The notes under the pieces are model-generated. The model was given only the letters and a program-made list of their open reading frames with translations, had not been told where the DNA came from and ran no database searches. A DNA stretch of 64,000 bases from Neptuniibacter caesariensis (lineage in GTDB: Bacteria; Pseudomonadota; Gammaproteobacteria; Pseudomonadales; Balneatricaceae). The DNA is taken from NCBI RefSeq assembly GCF_000153345.1, contig NZ_CH724126.1, positions 340,774 to 404,773 on the forward strand, written 5' to 3'. Within the stretch, counting starts at the first letter, position 1. Each line of letters begins with the position of its first letter. The translations under genes were made by a program, and so were the position numbers. Shown here piece by piece: positions 8,116 to 16,063 of the stretch.

Positions 8116-9297
8116 ATGAGTCAGGATGCAGTAGTTATTGTGAGCGCGGCGCGTACCCCAATGGGCGGTATGATGGGCTCCCTAAGCGATGTTCGTGCAC
8201 CGGATCTGTGTGCAACTGCGATTAAAGCTGCTGTTGAGCGTGCGGGTATTCAGGCAGCAGATGTTGATGAAGTTGTTATGGGTTGTGTACTGCCTGCAGG
8301 CCTTGGCCAGGCACCGGCACGTCAGGCTTCTCGTGCGGCGGGTATTCCGGATGCTGCGGGTTGTACAACCATTAACAAAATGTGCGGCTCAGGTATGAAG
8401 GCCGTTATGCTGGCTCATGATCAGATTCTGGCAGGATCTGCAGACATTATGGTCGCAGGTGGTATGGAGAATATGAGTCAGTCTCCTTACATTCTGCCAA
8501 AAGCGCGTGCGGGTATGCGCATGGGCCACGGTCAGGTTATTGACCATATGTTCTTTGATGGCCTGGAAGACGCCTACGAAGGCGGTCTTATGGGCACTTA
8601 CGCGCAGAAGAGCGCGGATGCTTACAATGTAACCCGTGAATCGATGGATGATTTCGCGATCGGGTCACTAGAGAAAGCGATCTCTGCGATTGAAAAAGGC
8701 GAGTTTGTTGAAGAGATTGCGCCAGTTACGATTAAAACTCGTAAAGGTGAAGTGGTTGTTGATACGGATGAGCAGCCGGGCAATGCGCGCATCGATAAGA
8801 TCCGCAGCCTGAAGCCTGCTTTCAAAAAAGACGGTACGGTAACTGCCGCTAACTCCAGCTCTATCTCTGACGGCGGTTCTGCACTGGTTCTGATGAAAGA
8901 GTCTGAAGCGAAGGCCAAAGGCCTGCAGCCACTGGCACGTATTGTTTCTCACTCAACGCACGCACAGCTACCTGCTGAATTCACGATTGCACCTATTGGC
9001 TCTATCCAGAAAGCACTGGATAAAGCGGGCTGGAGCAAAGACGACGTAGATCTTTTCGAAATCAATGAAGCTTTTGCTGTGGTATCTATGCTAGCGATCA
9101 ACGAGCTGGGCCTGGATGCTGACAAAGTTAACGTTCGCGGTGGAGCTTGTGCACTGGGTCACCCAATCGGTTCCAGTGGTTCCCGCATCATGGTTACGCT
9201 ACTGCATGCATTGAAGCAGAAAGGCCTGAAAAAAGGTGTAGCTTCCCTATGTATCGGTGGTGGTGAAGCGACGGCTGTTGCCGTTGAGATGCTGTAA
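8116..9297 (+). CDS. atoB: Acetyl-CoA C-acetyltransferase (acetoacetyl-CoA thiolase)
   Basis: Degradative-type thiolase of 393 aa, cleaving acetoacetyl-CoA to two acetyl-CoA (reversible). The nucleophile is C90 in NKMCGSGMK; the other catalytic residues are H349 in GHPIGSSG and C379 in CIGGGEA. NEAFAVV is the conserved active-site loop. It starts after AAGGTG. It is monocistronic between a terminator at each end and carries its own LiuR-type operator, which fits the last step of leucine breakdown after acetoacetate activation. It could equally supply acetoacetyl-CoA to the PhaB reductase at 41.7 kb. Confidence 0.92.
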   Translation: MSQDAVVIVSAARTPMGGMMGSLSDVRAPDLCATAIKAAVERAGIQAADVDEVVMGCVLPAGLGQAPARQASRAAGIPDAAGCTTINKMCGSGMKAVMLAHDQILAGSADIMVAGGMENMSQSPYILPKARAGMRMGHGQVIDHMFFDGLEDAYEGGLMGTYAQKSADAYNVTRESMDDFAIGSLEKAISAIEKGEFVEEIAPVTIKTRKGEVVVDTDEQPGNARIDKIRSLKPAFKKDGTVTAANSSSISDGGSALVLMKESEAKAKGLQPLARIVSHSTHAQLPAEFTIAPIGSIQKALDKAGWSKDDVDLFEINEAFAVVSMLAINELGLDADKVNVRGGACALGHPIGSSGSRIMVTLLHALKQKGLKKGVASLCIGGGEATAVAVEML

Positions 9298-9401
9298 AAC
9301 TTTCTGATAGGGGGTTGCCCTTTATACCGGGGCAGCTCATTCAACCGACTTATGGGAGGGGATGTCGCCCCACCTCTAAGGCTCTGTGTTATGGTTGGTT
9401 T

Positions 9402-9428
9402 GCCGGACTCTTTAGTCCGGCTTTTTTT
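9402..9428 (+). terminator. Rho-independent terminator of the thiolase gene
   Basis: GCCGGACT (9402-9409) pairs with AGTCCGGC (9414-9421) across a CTTT loop, followed by seven T residues. Confidence 0.92.
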
Positions 9429-9477
9429 CGCCTATTAAACAGACAATCAGAGAATGGTGGTGAAGAACTGAATTAGG

Positions 9478-9717
9478 TTACAAACAGGTTTTTTCACATT
9501 CCAGTTTGGTTTCAAAGGGAACATTGCCGCCACAACCGCCCCAGATAAACATTTCACAAGATTGCTTTTCTGCATTAAAAAAATACTTTTGAAAAGCTGC
9601 CCTACAGCGTCCTGTTTCGGGTTTATCGCTGCACATAAGGGGCTTCTCTGGTTGTGTATTCGTTTCAATACAACCGATTAGAGAGAGGGTGGTAAGGAGT
9701 AAAATTAACTTTTTCAT
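9478..9717 (-). CDS. Outer-membrane-type lipoprotein with a Kunitz/BPTI protease-inhibitor domain
   Basis: A 79-aa precursor beginning MKKLILLLTTLSLIGC: a lipoprotein signal with lipobox LIGC and lipidated Cys16. The following Ile gives no inner-membrane retention signal. The mature part has six further cysteines at 29, 38, 54, 62, 74 and 78, spaced 8, 15, 7, 11 and 3. This matches the Kunitz (BPTI) pattern (8, 15, 7, 12, 3) except one residue fewer before the fifth cysteine. FIWGGCGGN and YFFNAEKQSC are characteristic Kunitz segments. The residue after the second cysteine, the usual P1 position, is Arg39, predicting a trypsin-like target. I chose the ATG at 9717 because it begins the signal peptide, though no strong ribosome site precedes it. 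Its target and role are unknown; defence against external proteases is a guess. Confidence 0.85.
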   Translation of the reverse strand: MKKLILLLTTLSLIGCIETNTQPEKPLMCSDKPETGRCRAAFQKYFFNAEKQSCEMFIWGGCGGNVPFETKLECEKTCL

Positions 9718-9796
9718 GTGATGAGTATAGCGTGTAACCCAACGGATCTTGACCACATCCTCAGAAAACAATGATGCGGTTATTGGCGCTATGAAG

Positions 9797-10735
9797 TTAG
9801 TTCCATGCATTCAACAGCGGCAACGTTATCCCCAGCGTGATTAATGAACCCAGTGTGGTGAGGAAAATGACGCTGGAAGCCAGTTCAACCCGGGTGTTGT
9901 ACTGTTGCGCCAACACATAAACCATTGAGCCGGTTGGCAGGGCACACATCAGAATGACTGAGGCTGCGAGGAAGGGTTCAAGATCCATCCACAGCACAAT
10001 TCCCAGGGCAATTAATGGGTGCAACACCAGCTTCTGAAAGGCGATCCAGCTGACCTGTAAAACGTTCTCTTTGATACTTAATCCATACAGAGAAAGCCCC
10101 AGTGAGAACAGTGCTACCGGTGCGGCCGAGGGGGCGACCATCTCAAACAGGTTGTAAATCGCTTCAGGAAGACCAATCTGATAATGGGAGATCAGTAGGC
10201 CCAGCGTTGGGGCGAGAATGACCGGGTTTTTAAAGAAGGCTTTGGACAGAAAGGCCCAGATCTTTGCGATTCCTTTCTCGCCACTGTCAGCTAAACCAGA
10301 CACCAGCGCCAGGGCGATAATAAACACGGCGTTGGTGCTGAGGGTCGCAATGACAACCGGGAGTGTGCCTTTATCACCAAACAGGAAATAGGCGATCGGG
10401 ATGCCCATATAGATAGTGTTTGGCCAGCCGGTTGTTAGGGATAAAACCATCAGATCCATAGGCCGTTCAGATTTACGCAGTATATAAGGCGCTAAGGTGA
10501 TCGCCATAATGGCAAAAATGGCGAGGAAAAAAGCCAGGATAAAATCAGCGTTGATAATATCCGCCGCAGGCACCTTTGCGGTTGCCAGGAACAGCATGGG
10601 CGGCACTGCAAAGTAGTAGACGTAATTGTTGAGAATCTTGGCTGCTGATTTGTCCATTATCTCGCTGCGGATCGCAAACCAACCGGCAAAAATAATTGCA
10701 AATACGGGAAGAACAATGTTAATCAGAAGCTGCAT
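9797..10735 (-). CDS. AEC-family (auxin efflux carrier-type) transporter
   Basis: Inner-membrane protein of 312 aa with about ten hydrophobic helices in two halves, starting MQLLINIVLPVFAIIFAGWF. Motifs such as GWPNTIYMGIPIAYFLFG and the C-terminal MCALPTGSMVYVLAQQYN are typical of the AEC/Mem_trans family. Bacterial members carry malate, malonate and related organic anions. No substrate can be assigned. It stands alone, upstream of the Kunitz lipoprotein gene with an 79-bp gap on the same strand. Confidence 0.85.
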   Translation of the reverse strand: MQLLINIVLPVFAIIFAGWFAIRSEIMDKSAAKILNNYVYYFAVPPMLFLATAKVPAADIINADFILAFFLAIFAIMAITLAPYILRKSERPMDLMVLSLTTGWPNTIYMGIPIAYFLFGDKGTLPVVIATLSTNAVFIIALALVSGLADSGEKGIAKIWAFLSKAFFKNPVILAPTLGLLISHYQIGLPEAIYNLFEMVAPSAAPVALFSLGLSLYGLSIKENVLQVSWIAFQKLVLHPLIALGIVLWMDLEPFLAASVILMCALPTGSMVYVLAQQYNTRVELASSVIFLTTLGSLITLGITLPLLNAWN

Positions 10736-10837
10736 GGTGGAACCTGATGGGTAAGGAGGGATCGTCAGCGGCAGTATAGATTTACGGTTGGGTTTACGGA
10801 AGTAACAAGATGTATCTGCGTGTAACCAACTGAATGC

Positions 10838-11248
10838 TTAATCGAATACTTGAATAAACCATTTAGGCTGCATCTGTGAAAAATCCGTACGGATATTCTC
10901 GTCCAGATAGCTTGCTGAATCTAAAACACACGCGCCTGTTTCTGAGCGGATAAATACAACCCAGTGCCAGTAATCCTTGCCGCCTTCCTGGTGATGTTTA
11001 ATCGATAGCAGAGCCTGATCAGGTAGGGCCTCCCATGAAGAAAAAGGAATCTCTTCGGCAGAGGTCTCAACACCTGAATGGGCCAGCAAGTGCCTTACAT
11101 ACTGCGTATCTGACCATAATGAGGTATCCGAGGCATATATGCCCATGGCATTGGCTATCGCTTTCATCTCTGCATAGCTTTTACCAAGTATATTTGCGAC
11201 AGCTGCGATACCGCAGCCGGTTGTTTCTTCCTGAATAACCGGTTTCAT
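10838..11248 (-). CDS. Peptidase C39-like cysteine-protease-fold protein
   Basis: A 136-aa cytoplasmic protein without signal peptide. A papain-like triad is visible: Cys12 in ETTGCGIAAVANIL, His95 in DYWHWVVFI, and Asp110 in ACVLDSAS. This is the arrangement of the peptidase C39 and related papain-like families. AGAGAGTAAG precedes the ATG. It has no ABC transporter or double-glycine peptide nearby, so it is not an obvious bacteriocin maturase. It may process a peptide or be an amidase-like orphan; the substrate is unknown. Confidence 0.7.
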   Translation of the reverse strand: MKPVIQEETTGCGIAAVANILGKSYAEMKAIANAMGIYASDTSLWSDTQYVRHLLAHSGVETSAEEIPFSSWEALPDQALLSIKHHQEGGKDYWHWVVFIRSETGACVLDSASYLDENIRTDFSQMQPKWFIQVFD

Positions 11249-11302
11249 TACTTACTCTCTTATGTCAAATGATCAGCCCCTTACGGCAGAGTTAAACGGC
11301 TG

Positions 11303-12031
11303 TTACATAAGTACCATAGCGATTAAGAATATACCCGCAAACACCGGGATCGCCGAAAGTAACCCTATTCCAAAAGCCTTCCAGTTAGATGCAATTTCGC
11401 CGCCCTTATTCTTGTGGGCGTCAATTGAATCTTTTTGCTGCGATTTAGCAATCATGACCATGGCAAATATCTGCGGGACCGTGAATAGCATATTAGGAAT
11501 GTTGATATCCTGCGGGATCATCATGATTCCGAATAGAAACAAAATGGTTGCGAGAATAGAGTAGAGTATCGTTTTTCGTGCCGACTCAAACCTGCCTAAA
11601 CGGCGCAGATTTATCCACATAATGATCCCGCCTGCCAGAATCGAGCCGAAAAAAGTGGCGATGCCTACCCCTTCAATACTGTAAAGCTTATAGGGTTTAC
11701 TTGCCTCCGGACTCAATTCTGCTTTGGGTGGCGCATATACTGATGCGTTGGATTCTGATTCTTGTGGAGGATGGGTCTCAGGAATATCTTTTTCAGGAGG
11801 AATATCCATAGGACGTATTTCACAGCTAAGGCCGCAACGCTCGATCAGCTTTTTGTATTTTTCGGCAATATCGGAATCGACCCCTTTTTTAACAGTGGTT
11901 TCGGGCTTGCTAAGGAGTTTTTCAATCTTCTGATCGCTGATCTTTAATAAGCGGGCGAGGTTTTGCTTAACTTCAAGCTGAGAGTACTCTTCTGAAATAG
12001 CGTTCTGTAATACCACTTTAAACTGTGACAT
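11303..12031 (-). CDS. Uncharacterised protein: N-terminal L7/L12-like domain, C-terminal membrane segments
   Basis: About 242 aa from the ATG at 12031 (another in-frame ATG at 12037 lies only 3 nt from AAGGG, against 9 nt for 12031). Residues 1-75 read FKVVLQNAISEEYSQLEVKQ, then a run resembling a ribosomal L7/L12 C-terminal-like module (VKQNLARLLKISDQKIEKLL, CGLSCEIRP). A proline-, serine-rich linker (about 75-110) follows. The C-terminal half has about four membrane helices (TFFGSILAGGIIMWI, TILYSILATILFLFGIMM, LFTVPQIFAMVMIA, FGIGLLSAIPVFAGIFLIAM). I know no function for this family. Confidence 0.65.
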   Translation of the reverse strand: MSQFKVVLQNAISEEYSQLEVKQNLARLLKISDQKIEKLLSKPETTVKKGVDSDIAEKYKKLIERCGLSCEIRPMDIPPEKDIPETHPPQESESNASVYAPPKAELSPEASKPYKLYSIEGVGIATFFGSILAGGIIMWINLRRLGRFESARKTILYSILATILFLFGIMMIPQDINIPNMLFTVPQIFAMVMIAKSQQKDSIDAHKNKGGEIASNWKAFGIGLLSAIPVFAGIFLIAMVLM

Positions 12032-12184
12032 CGGCATAATCCCTTATGTTGCGCCTACTTACAGCGCGGTCCTGTTTTCGTTGCGCTTTTCATGACGTTA
12101 CTTCTACTAGAATCCCATGCTTTTGATTCAGTGTCACATCTTTGCAGTGAAATGTAGACGAGTGACAGCATAGCCAGTCAATCA

Positions 12185-12685
12185 TTATGGGAGTTCTAAC
12201 ACACAATCCCTTCGCTCTAATTGAGCGCAAGTCTTACCACGCGCTTTTCTAATCACTTTGATTTTGGCTTTTATCGTTTCTTTTTTATTTTCGTTAGGTT
12301 CTGAACGATAAATCTGCATCACATAATCCAGCATGGTCATCCTTCTGCCGCGATTATCTTCAATGATGTCGTTGGGCGCTAAACCTGCTTTGAAAAGTGC
12401 CTGCACATCATCGTCATGGCCTCTGTAGATAACAAAGTAAATGAGCGAGCGGCCAGAGCAAAGAATGTTGTTTTTGGAATTCTCCCGAAGAAATTCTGCT
12501 GAGCTTTTGTATCTATACTTATCAGTGTATTTCTTGATAAAGCCTAAAGTGCTTTTACCGCTGTTAAGTTGCAGGATGGTCTCGCAGAGAACGACATTTT
12601 CGCCGTAGGCCAGTATGTCTTTTGCAGAAACGCTTAATGAGCAGGACAAGACAAACAATGCTACAAATCCCTTAATTGCATTCAC
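12185..12685 (-). CDS. Secreted hypothetical protein with an ankyrin-like segment
   Basis: A 166-aa protein with an N-terminal signal peptide (MNAIKGFVALFVLSCSLSVS, cleavage near SAKD). The start is GTG at 12685, preceded by GGAAGGGAAGC. Four cysteines follow in the mature chain (two near CETILQ and ILCSGR, two near KTCAQLERRDC), which could form disulfides. The middle, LIYFVIYRGHDDDVQALFKA followed by GLAPNDIIEDNRGRRMTMLD, resembles one ankyrin repeat. It is flanked by unrelated genes. I do not recognise the family. Confidence 0.6.
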   Translation of the reverse strand: MNAIKGFVALFVLSCSLSVSAKDILAYGENVVLCETILQLNSGKSTLGFIKKYTDKYRYKSSAEFLRENSKNNILCSGRSLIYFVIYRGHDDDVQALFKAGLAPNDIIEDNRGRRMTMLDYVMQIYRSEPNENKKETIKAKIKVIRKARGKTCAQLERRDCVLELP

Positions 12686-12978
12686 GCTTCCCTTCCTTAA
12701 AAGACTTTGTGTTAGAAGATTAAACCATCCTAACTAAATCCTTATCACGCATCCAGACGCTCGCGCATAGCTCCTTAAAAAGAGACTGTTTTGCGTTCGC
12801 ATAACCTAAGCATTACGTGGCGCTAGCATGATAGGTTCACAAAAGAGTCCGAATTTAAAACTTAGCGTTTTTTTTGATCTGTTTATTTTTTGACCGCGTA
12901 GCAGGTGAACTTCCCAAGAGTTCCTTTCGAGAAAAGGCACTGCGGTATGGGTGGCTAACTAAACCTGGAGAATTACCC
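12686..12978. promoter_or_regulatory. Divergent intergenic region upstream of the fasciclin gene
   Basis: This 293-bp gap separates the leftward secreted hypothetical from the rightward fasciclin gene. It must hold both promoters. I see T-rich runs (about 12869-12892) but no clear operator, repeat or terminator. Confidence 0.35.
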
Positions 12979-13533
12979 ATGAAATTCATTAAACCTCTGC
13001 TACTGTCCGCTGCACTACTGATCCCATTCTCAGCTCAGGCGGGTGGTCACGGTGATCATTCAAAAAAAATGGCTAATGATATTGTGCATGTAGCCGCTAG
13101 CGCTGAAACCTTCTCTACGCTTGTCGCTGCCGTTAAAGCAGCTGAACTGGTCGATACACTGAAAAGCGCAGGGCCATTTACCGTATTTGCTCCGACCAAT
13201 GATGCTTTCGCTAAACTGCCGGCGGGTACTGTTGAGAGCCTGCTTAAGCCAGAAAATAAAGATAAGTTGGTCGCTGTACTGACCTACCATGTGGTACCAG
13301 GTAAAGTGAGTGCCAGCCAGGTTGTGAATCTGGACAGTGCGGTCACAGTTCAGGGTGATAGCATCGATATTTCTGTGAAAGGTCAGGATGTGATGATCGA
13401 TAATGCCAAAGTGGTGAAAGCCGATATCATGGCTTCCAACGGTATTATTCATGTAATCGATCAAGTGATTTTGCCAAATATGACCCCTAAGACTGCTTAT
13501 CTGGACATGGATAAAGTCAATCCAATTCGGTAA
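12979..13533 (+). CDS. Secreted fasciclin (FAS1) domain protein
   Basis: A 184-aa exported protein. The start at 12979 ([20 protein letters not shown]) gives a clean signal peptide ending at AQA and has GGAG 8 nt upstream; a longer in-frame reading upstream lacks both. One FAS1 domain covers residues 35-170, with the two conserved boxes [15 protein letters not shown] and [13 protein letters not shown] and the central YHVVPGK motif. A His-rich GGHGDHSKK follows the signal peptide. FAS1 proteins act in adhesion at the surface or in the periplasm; no specific partner is visible. Confidence 0.9.
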   Translation: MKFIKPLLLSAALLIPFSAQAGGHGDHSKKMANDIVHVAASAETFSTLVAAVKAAELVDTLKSAGPFTVFAPTNDAFAKLPAGTVESLLKPENKDKLVAVLTYHVVPGKVSASQVVNLDSAVTVQGDSIDISVKGQDVMIDNAKVVKADIMASNGIIHVIDQVILPNMTPKTAYLDMDKVNPIR

Positions 13534-13570
13534 GTGCCAACAAGCTCACCCACACCGGATTATCCTTTAA

Positions 13571-13605
13571 AATTGCGCCTTTACACATGTTGTAATGGCG
13601 CAATT
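13571..13605 (+). terminator. Hairpin terminator after the fasciclin gene
   Basis: AATTGCGCC (13571-13579) pairs with GGCGCAATT (13597-13605). A nested TTACA/TGTAA stem lies in the loop, and GAGTTTTG follows. The U-tract is weak. Confidence 0.6.
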
Positions 13606-13649
13606 GAGTTTTGATCAGAATTCAGCCGCGTAGCGGCGTCCTGCCACCC

Positions 13650-13843
13650 CTAACTCCGATATGGATAAGCCCCGGTCCGCATCTTCCGGTACTGACTGGG
13701 CGATACCCCCATCAGTTTTTTCAATATCCGCGAGAAGTAGTAGGCACCTTCATAGCCCGCCGCGTTCTATCTTGGGCTGGATAAAGTGGTAAATCGGTGT
13801 CGTAGCAGTCACCTTTTGTGCTTCTCAACGAAGTGCTATTTTA
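13650..13843 (-). pseudogene. Decayed 3' fragment of an AraC-family gene (paralogue of mmsR)
   Basis: Minus-strand translation ends in YYFSRILKKLMGVSPSQYRK followed by MRTGAYPYRS and a TAG stop at 13650-13652. This is nearly the C-terminus of the intact AraC-family protein encoded at 14955-15872. Upstream, further matches (HFVEKHK, VTATTPIYHFIQPKIER) are interrupted by a stop codon replacing the parent's Tyr, a one-base deletion, and loss of about 60 bp relative to the parent. No N-terminal part remains. It lies just downstream of the PAP2 gene in the same orientation as the parent. Confidence 0.85.
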
Positions 13844-13893
13844 AAGGCTAACTCAGCTAAGAAAGGATCAACGAAAATCAGAAACTGCCATTG

Positions 13894-14700
13894 CTAATTG
13901 TTGGCCTTAGCGATGCGGCTAATCAGTTTTATGTTAATGAACCAGGCTAGCAGGCCAAGCATTAATCCTTGCAGCGCTCCGATCAGTACGTCCATTGGGG
14001 TATGGACGCCTAGTAAGGGTCTTGAGATGCAGACTGCCAGTGCCCAGGGTAATAAGCTATACAGTAGCCAATAGCGTTTACTGCTGATGAGGGACGCTCC
14101 AAGCATCAGCATAAAACTGGCAAAAAACATGGCCGAAAAAGAATGTCCGGAAGGAAAGGAGTAGCCGGTTTCATGAGCCCAGTGCTTTTTAATTAAAGGG
14201 GTTAATGGGACCATCTCCGCATGTTGAGTTAGTACTCGGGCGAGCATCGTGCGTCGAACCTCTTTGTCTCCCTGTGCATAGAACGCATCGGCGCTCATCC
14301 CTAAAGGTCCCTTACCGTCTTCCCCTGCTAGCCAGACAATATTGGGTCGGGGGCTTTGTAACTGCGTTTTGATAATGTGCTCATTCAATAACGCGCCTCC
14401 TCCCGCCAGAACGGAGGTTAGACTAATCACAGTGACGGTTTCTTTTATCTTCTGGGTCAAAGGCATCTTTTGTCTGCTGAGTAGCAGGGCTATTACCAAT
14501 AATACTATCGCTGGAACTCCGTATTTTCCCGACTCAGAGATCAGATAGATAATATCCATATAGGATGCTGAAAGGTCTAAATAGGGTGGGGTGCTCTGGT
14601 TAGATACGGGTAGCAGAAAGCTGAGAAGTAACAATAGCCAAGTAAGCAGAAGCGGGAGTAGAGCACGATAGCGCAGGGGCGATTTTGTCGAGAGAGTCAT
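13894..14700 (-). CDS. PAP2-family membrane phosphatase
   Basis: Integral membrane protein of 268 aa with about six hydrophobic segments. All three catalytic motifs are present: KTQLQSPRP (K-x6-RP), FPSGHSFSA (PSGH) and SRPLLGVHTPMD (SR-x5-H-x3-D). Such enzymes dephosphorylate lipid phosphates such as undecaprenyl pyrophosphate or phosphatidic acid on the periplasmic face. The substrate is not predictable. The gene is bracketed by an intact AraC gene and a decayed copy of that gene's 3' end, both in the same direction. Confidence 0.88.
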   Translation of the reverse strand: MTLSTKSPLRYRALLPLLLTWLLLLLSFLLPVSNQSTPPYLDLSASYMDIIYLISESGKYGVPAIVLLVIALLLSRQKMPLTQKIKETVTVISLTSVLAGGGALLNEHIIKTQLQSPRPNIVWLAGEDGKGPLGMSADAFYAQGDKEVRRTMLARVLTQHAEMVPLTPLIKKHWAHETGYSFPSGHSFSAMFFASFMLMLGASLISSKRYWLLYSLLPWALAVCISRPLLGVHTPMDVLIGALQGLMLGLLAWFINIKLISRIAKANN

Positions 14701-14890
14701 GACTTAATTATTTCCATATACATTCGGCCGGGCTCTTAGCCTGCCGGTTATCCATAGTGGGCAGTTACCATTTAACGCACTATTGTTTTAGCGCCTTGTT
14801 AAATTATTGCCCTTCGTGCTGTTACCCGTGATCTCCTAGGTAATACTTATACTGCCATACCTGAAATTTGCTTTGAACCGTCTTTCCTCT

Positions 14891-14923
14891 AGCTGCGAAG
14901 AGGCGTGCTAGCCACTCGCAGCT
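14891..14923 (-). other. Inverted repeat downstream of mmsR
   Basis: AGCTGCGA (14891-14898) and TCGCAGCT (14916-14923) form an 8-bp stem with a 17-nt loop just past the mmsR stop. There is no U-tract on the minus strand. It may mark the 3' end of the mmsR transcript. Confidence 0.4.
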
Positions 14924-14954
14924 GCGGACTGTTCTAAAACGAGGCGGTCTGTTC

Positions 14955-15872
14955 TTACTCACTCTTATATGGGAATGCCCCGGTCCGCATCTTCCGGTAC
15001 TGACTCGGTGATACCCCCATCAGCTTTTTAAAGATCCTCGAAAAGTAATAGGCATCTTCGTACCCCACCGCAAAGGCAACCTCATTAATACCGTTATTAG
15101 TGGTATCAAGCAGGTGGCAGGCACGTTCGATTTTAAGCTGAATAAAGTGGTTGATCGGGGTGGTGCCGGTCACCTCTTTGTATTTTTTCACAAAGTGATA
15201 TTTCGACAGACTGATCGATTCAGCCAGGGTATCCAGGTCGAGTTGCTCGTGGATATGGGTCTGCATCAGGCTGTGAACACGCTCAATATCCAGGCCGCCG
15301 CGCGACTGTTTCTGTTTAGCCAGCGGTTGCAGCAGTGCGATATGGCTGAGGATCTGGCGCAGCTGGTTGGCAGCGCAGATATAAGCGTTGAGGTTATAGG
15401 TGGATTCACGGGCTTCCAGCAGTGCTTCAAAGTCGCTGGCGAGGCGAGAATGGATGCCGATCGGCATCACATAGCGGCGCTGGTTACTCTCTCGTTGCTG
15501 TAAATGCTGGGCGAAATCCTCGGCATGATGACCATGAAAGTGCACCCAATAGATAGTCCATGGTTTACGTTTACGTGCCTGATAAGTGTGTGATACCCCT
15601 TTTGGAATCAACAATATGTCACCAGAACGAATGCGGGTTTTCTGTCCATCGATCACCGCTTCACCTTCACCGTCCAGACAATATATTAGCAAATTGTCAT
15701 CATGTTCCTGGCGTTCCATCTGGTGACCACTGGCCTGACGATAGTAGCCCATCCCCAGCGGATATAGGCCCTGGCTCAATGGATGCAGCGCTAACTCACT
15801 GATTACGCGGCGTGGAATTACGAAGCGAATACTCTCAGGTGGCAGGGGCCAGTTAGACGGTGAGCTCATCAA
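14955..15872 (-). CDS. mmsR: AraC-family regulator, MmsR-type activator of valine catabolism
   Basis: A 305-aa AraC-family protein. The N-terminal cupin-like sensor domain (about 30-160) includes ILLIPKGVSHTYQARKRKPW; the C-terminal pair of helix-turn-helices (about 200-300) includes LAESISLSKYHFVKKYKEVT and VAFAVGYEDAYYFSRIFKKL. It is divergent from mmsA, as mmsR is in Pseudomonas, where it activates the mmsAB operon. Assignment to that role rests on the position and family, since AraC sequence alone does not give the inducer. A degenerate copy of its 3' end lies at 13650-13843. Confidence 0.82.
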   Translation of the reverse strand: MMSSPSNWPLPPESIRFVIPRRVISELALHPLSQGLYPLGMGYYRQASGHQMERQEHDDNLLIYCLDGEGEAVIDGQKTRIRSGDILLIPKGVSHTYQARKRKPWTIYWVHFHGHHAEDFAQHLQQRESNQRRYVMPIGIHSRLASDFEALLEARESTYNLNAYICAANQLRQILSHIALLQPLAKQKQSRGGLDIERVHSLMQTHIHEQLDLDTLAESISLSKYHFVKKYKEVTGTTPINHFIQLKIERACHLLDTTNNGINEVAFAVGYEDAYYFSRIFKKLMGVSPSQYRKMRTGAFPYKSE

Positions 15873-16063
15873 TGCGACCTATGTATAAGGGAAATTACTT
15901 ATCGAATCACAATATAGTCCAGTAATTGGACAAGATTATCAATCCTGCATTGGTAGGGTGCGTGGTACAAAGTAACTATCGAGTAGGAAGTACGACAGGA
16001 AGCTATGAGGTTTCATGTAGTTTCCTCATAAACAACTAATAACAAATAAACAGGTATCAGAGC
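15873..16063. promoter_or_regulatory. mmsR-mmsA divergent control region with two inverted repeats
   Basis: The 191-bp region holds GTCCA-N5-TGGAC (15917-15931) and TATGAGG-N13-CCTCATA (16004-16010 and 16024-16030). The second lies shortly before mmsA and could form a leader hairpin or a regulator site. Which, if either, is the MmsR site is unknown. Confidence 0.45.

Noticed and set aside
15561-15580. TTTACGTTTACGTG resembling the LiuR palindrome
   Set aside because: It lies inside the mmsR coding sequence, encodes RKRKPW and lacks the symmetric TTGA/TCAA ends. It is likely chance.
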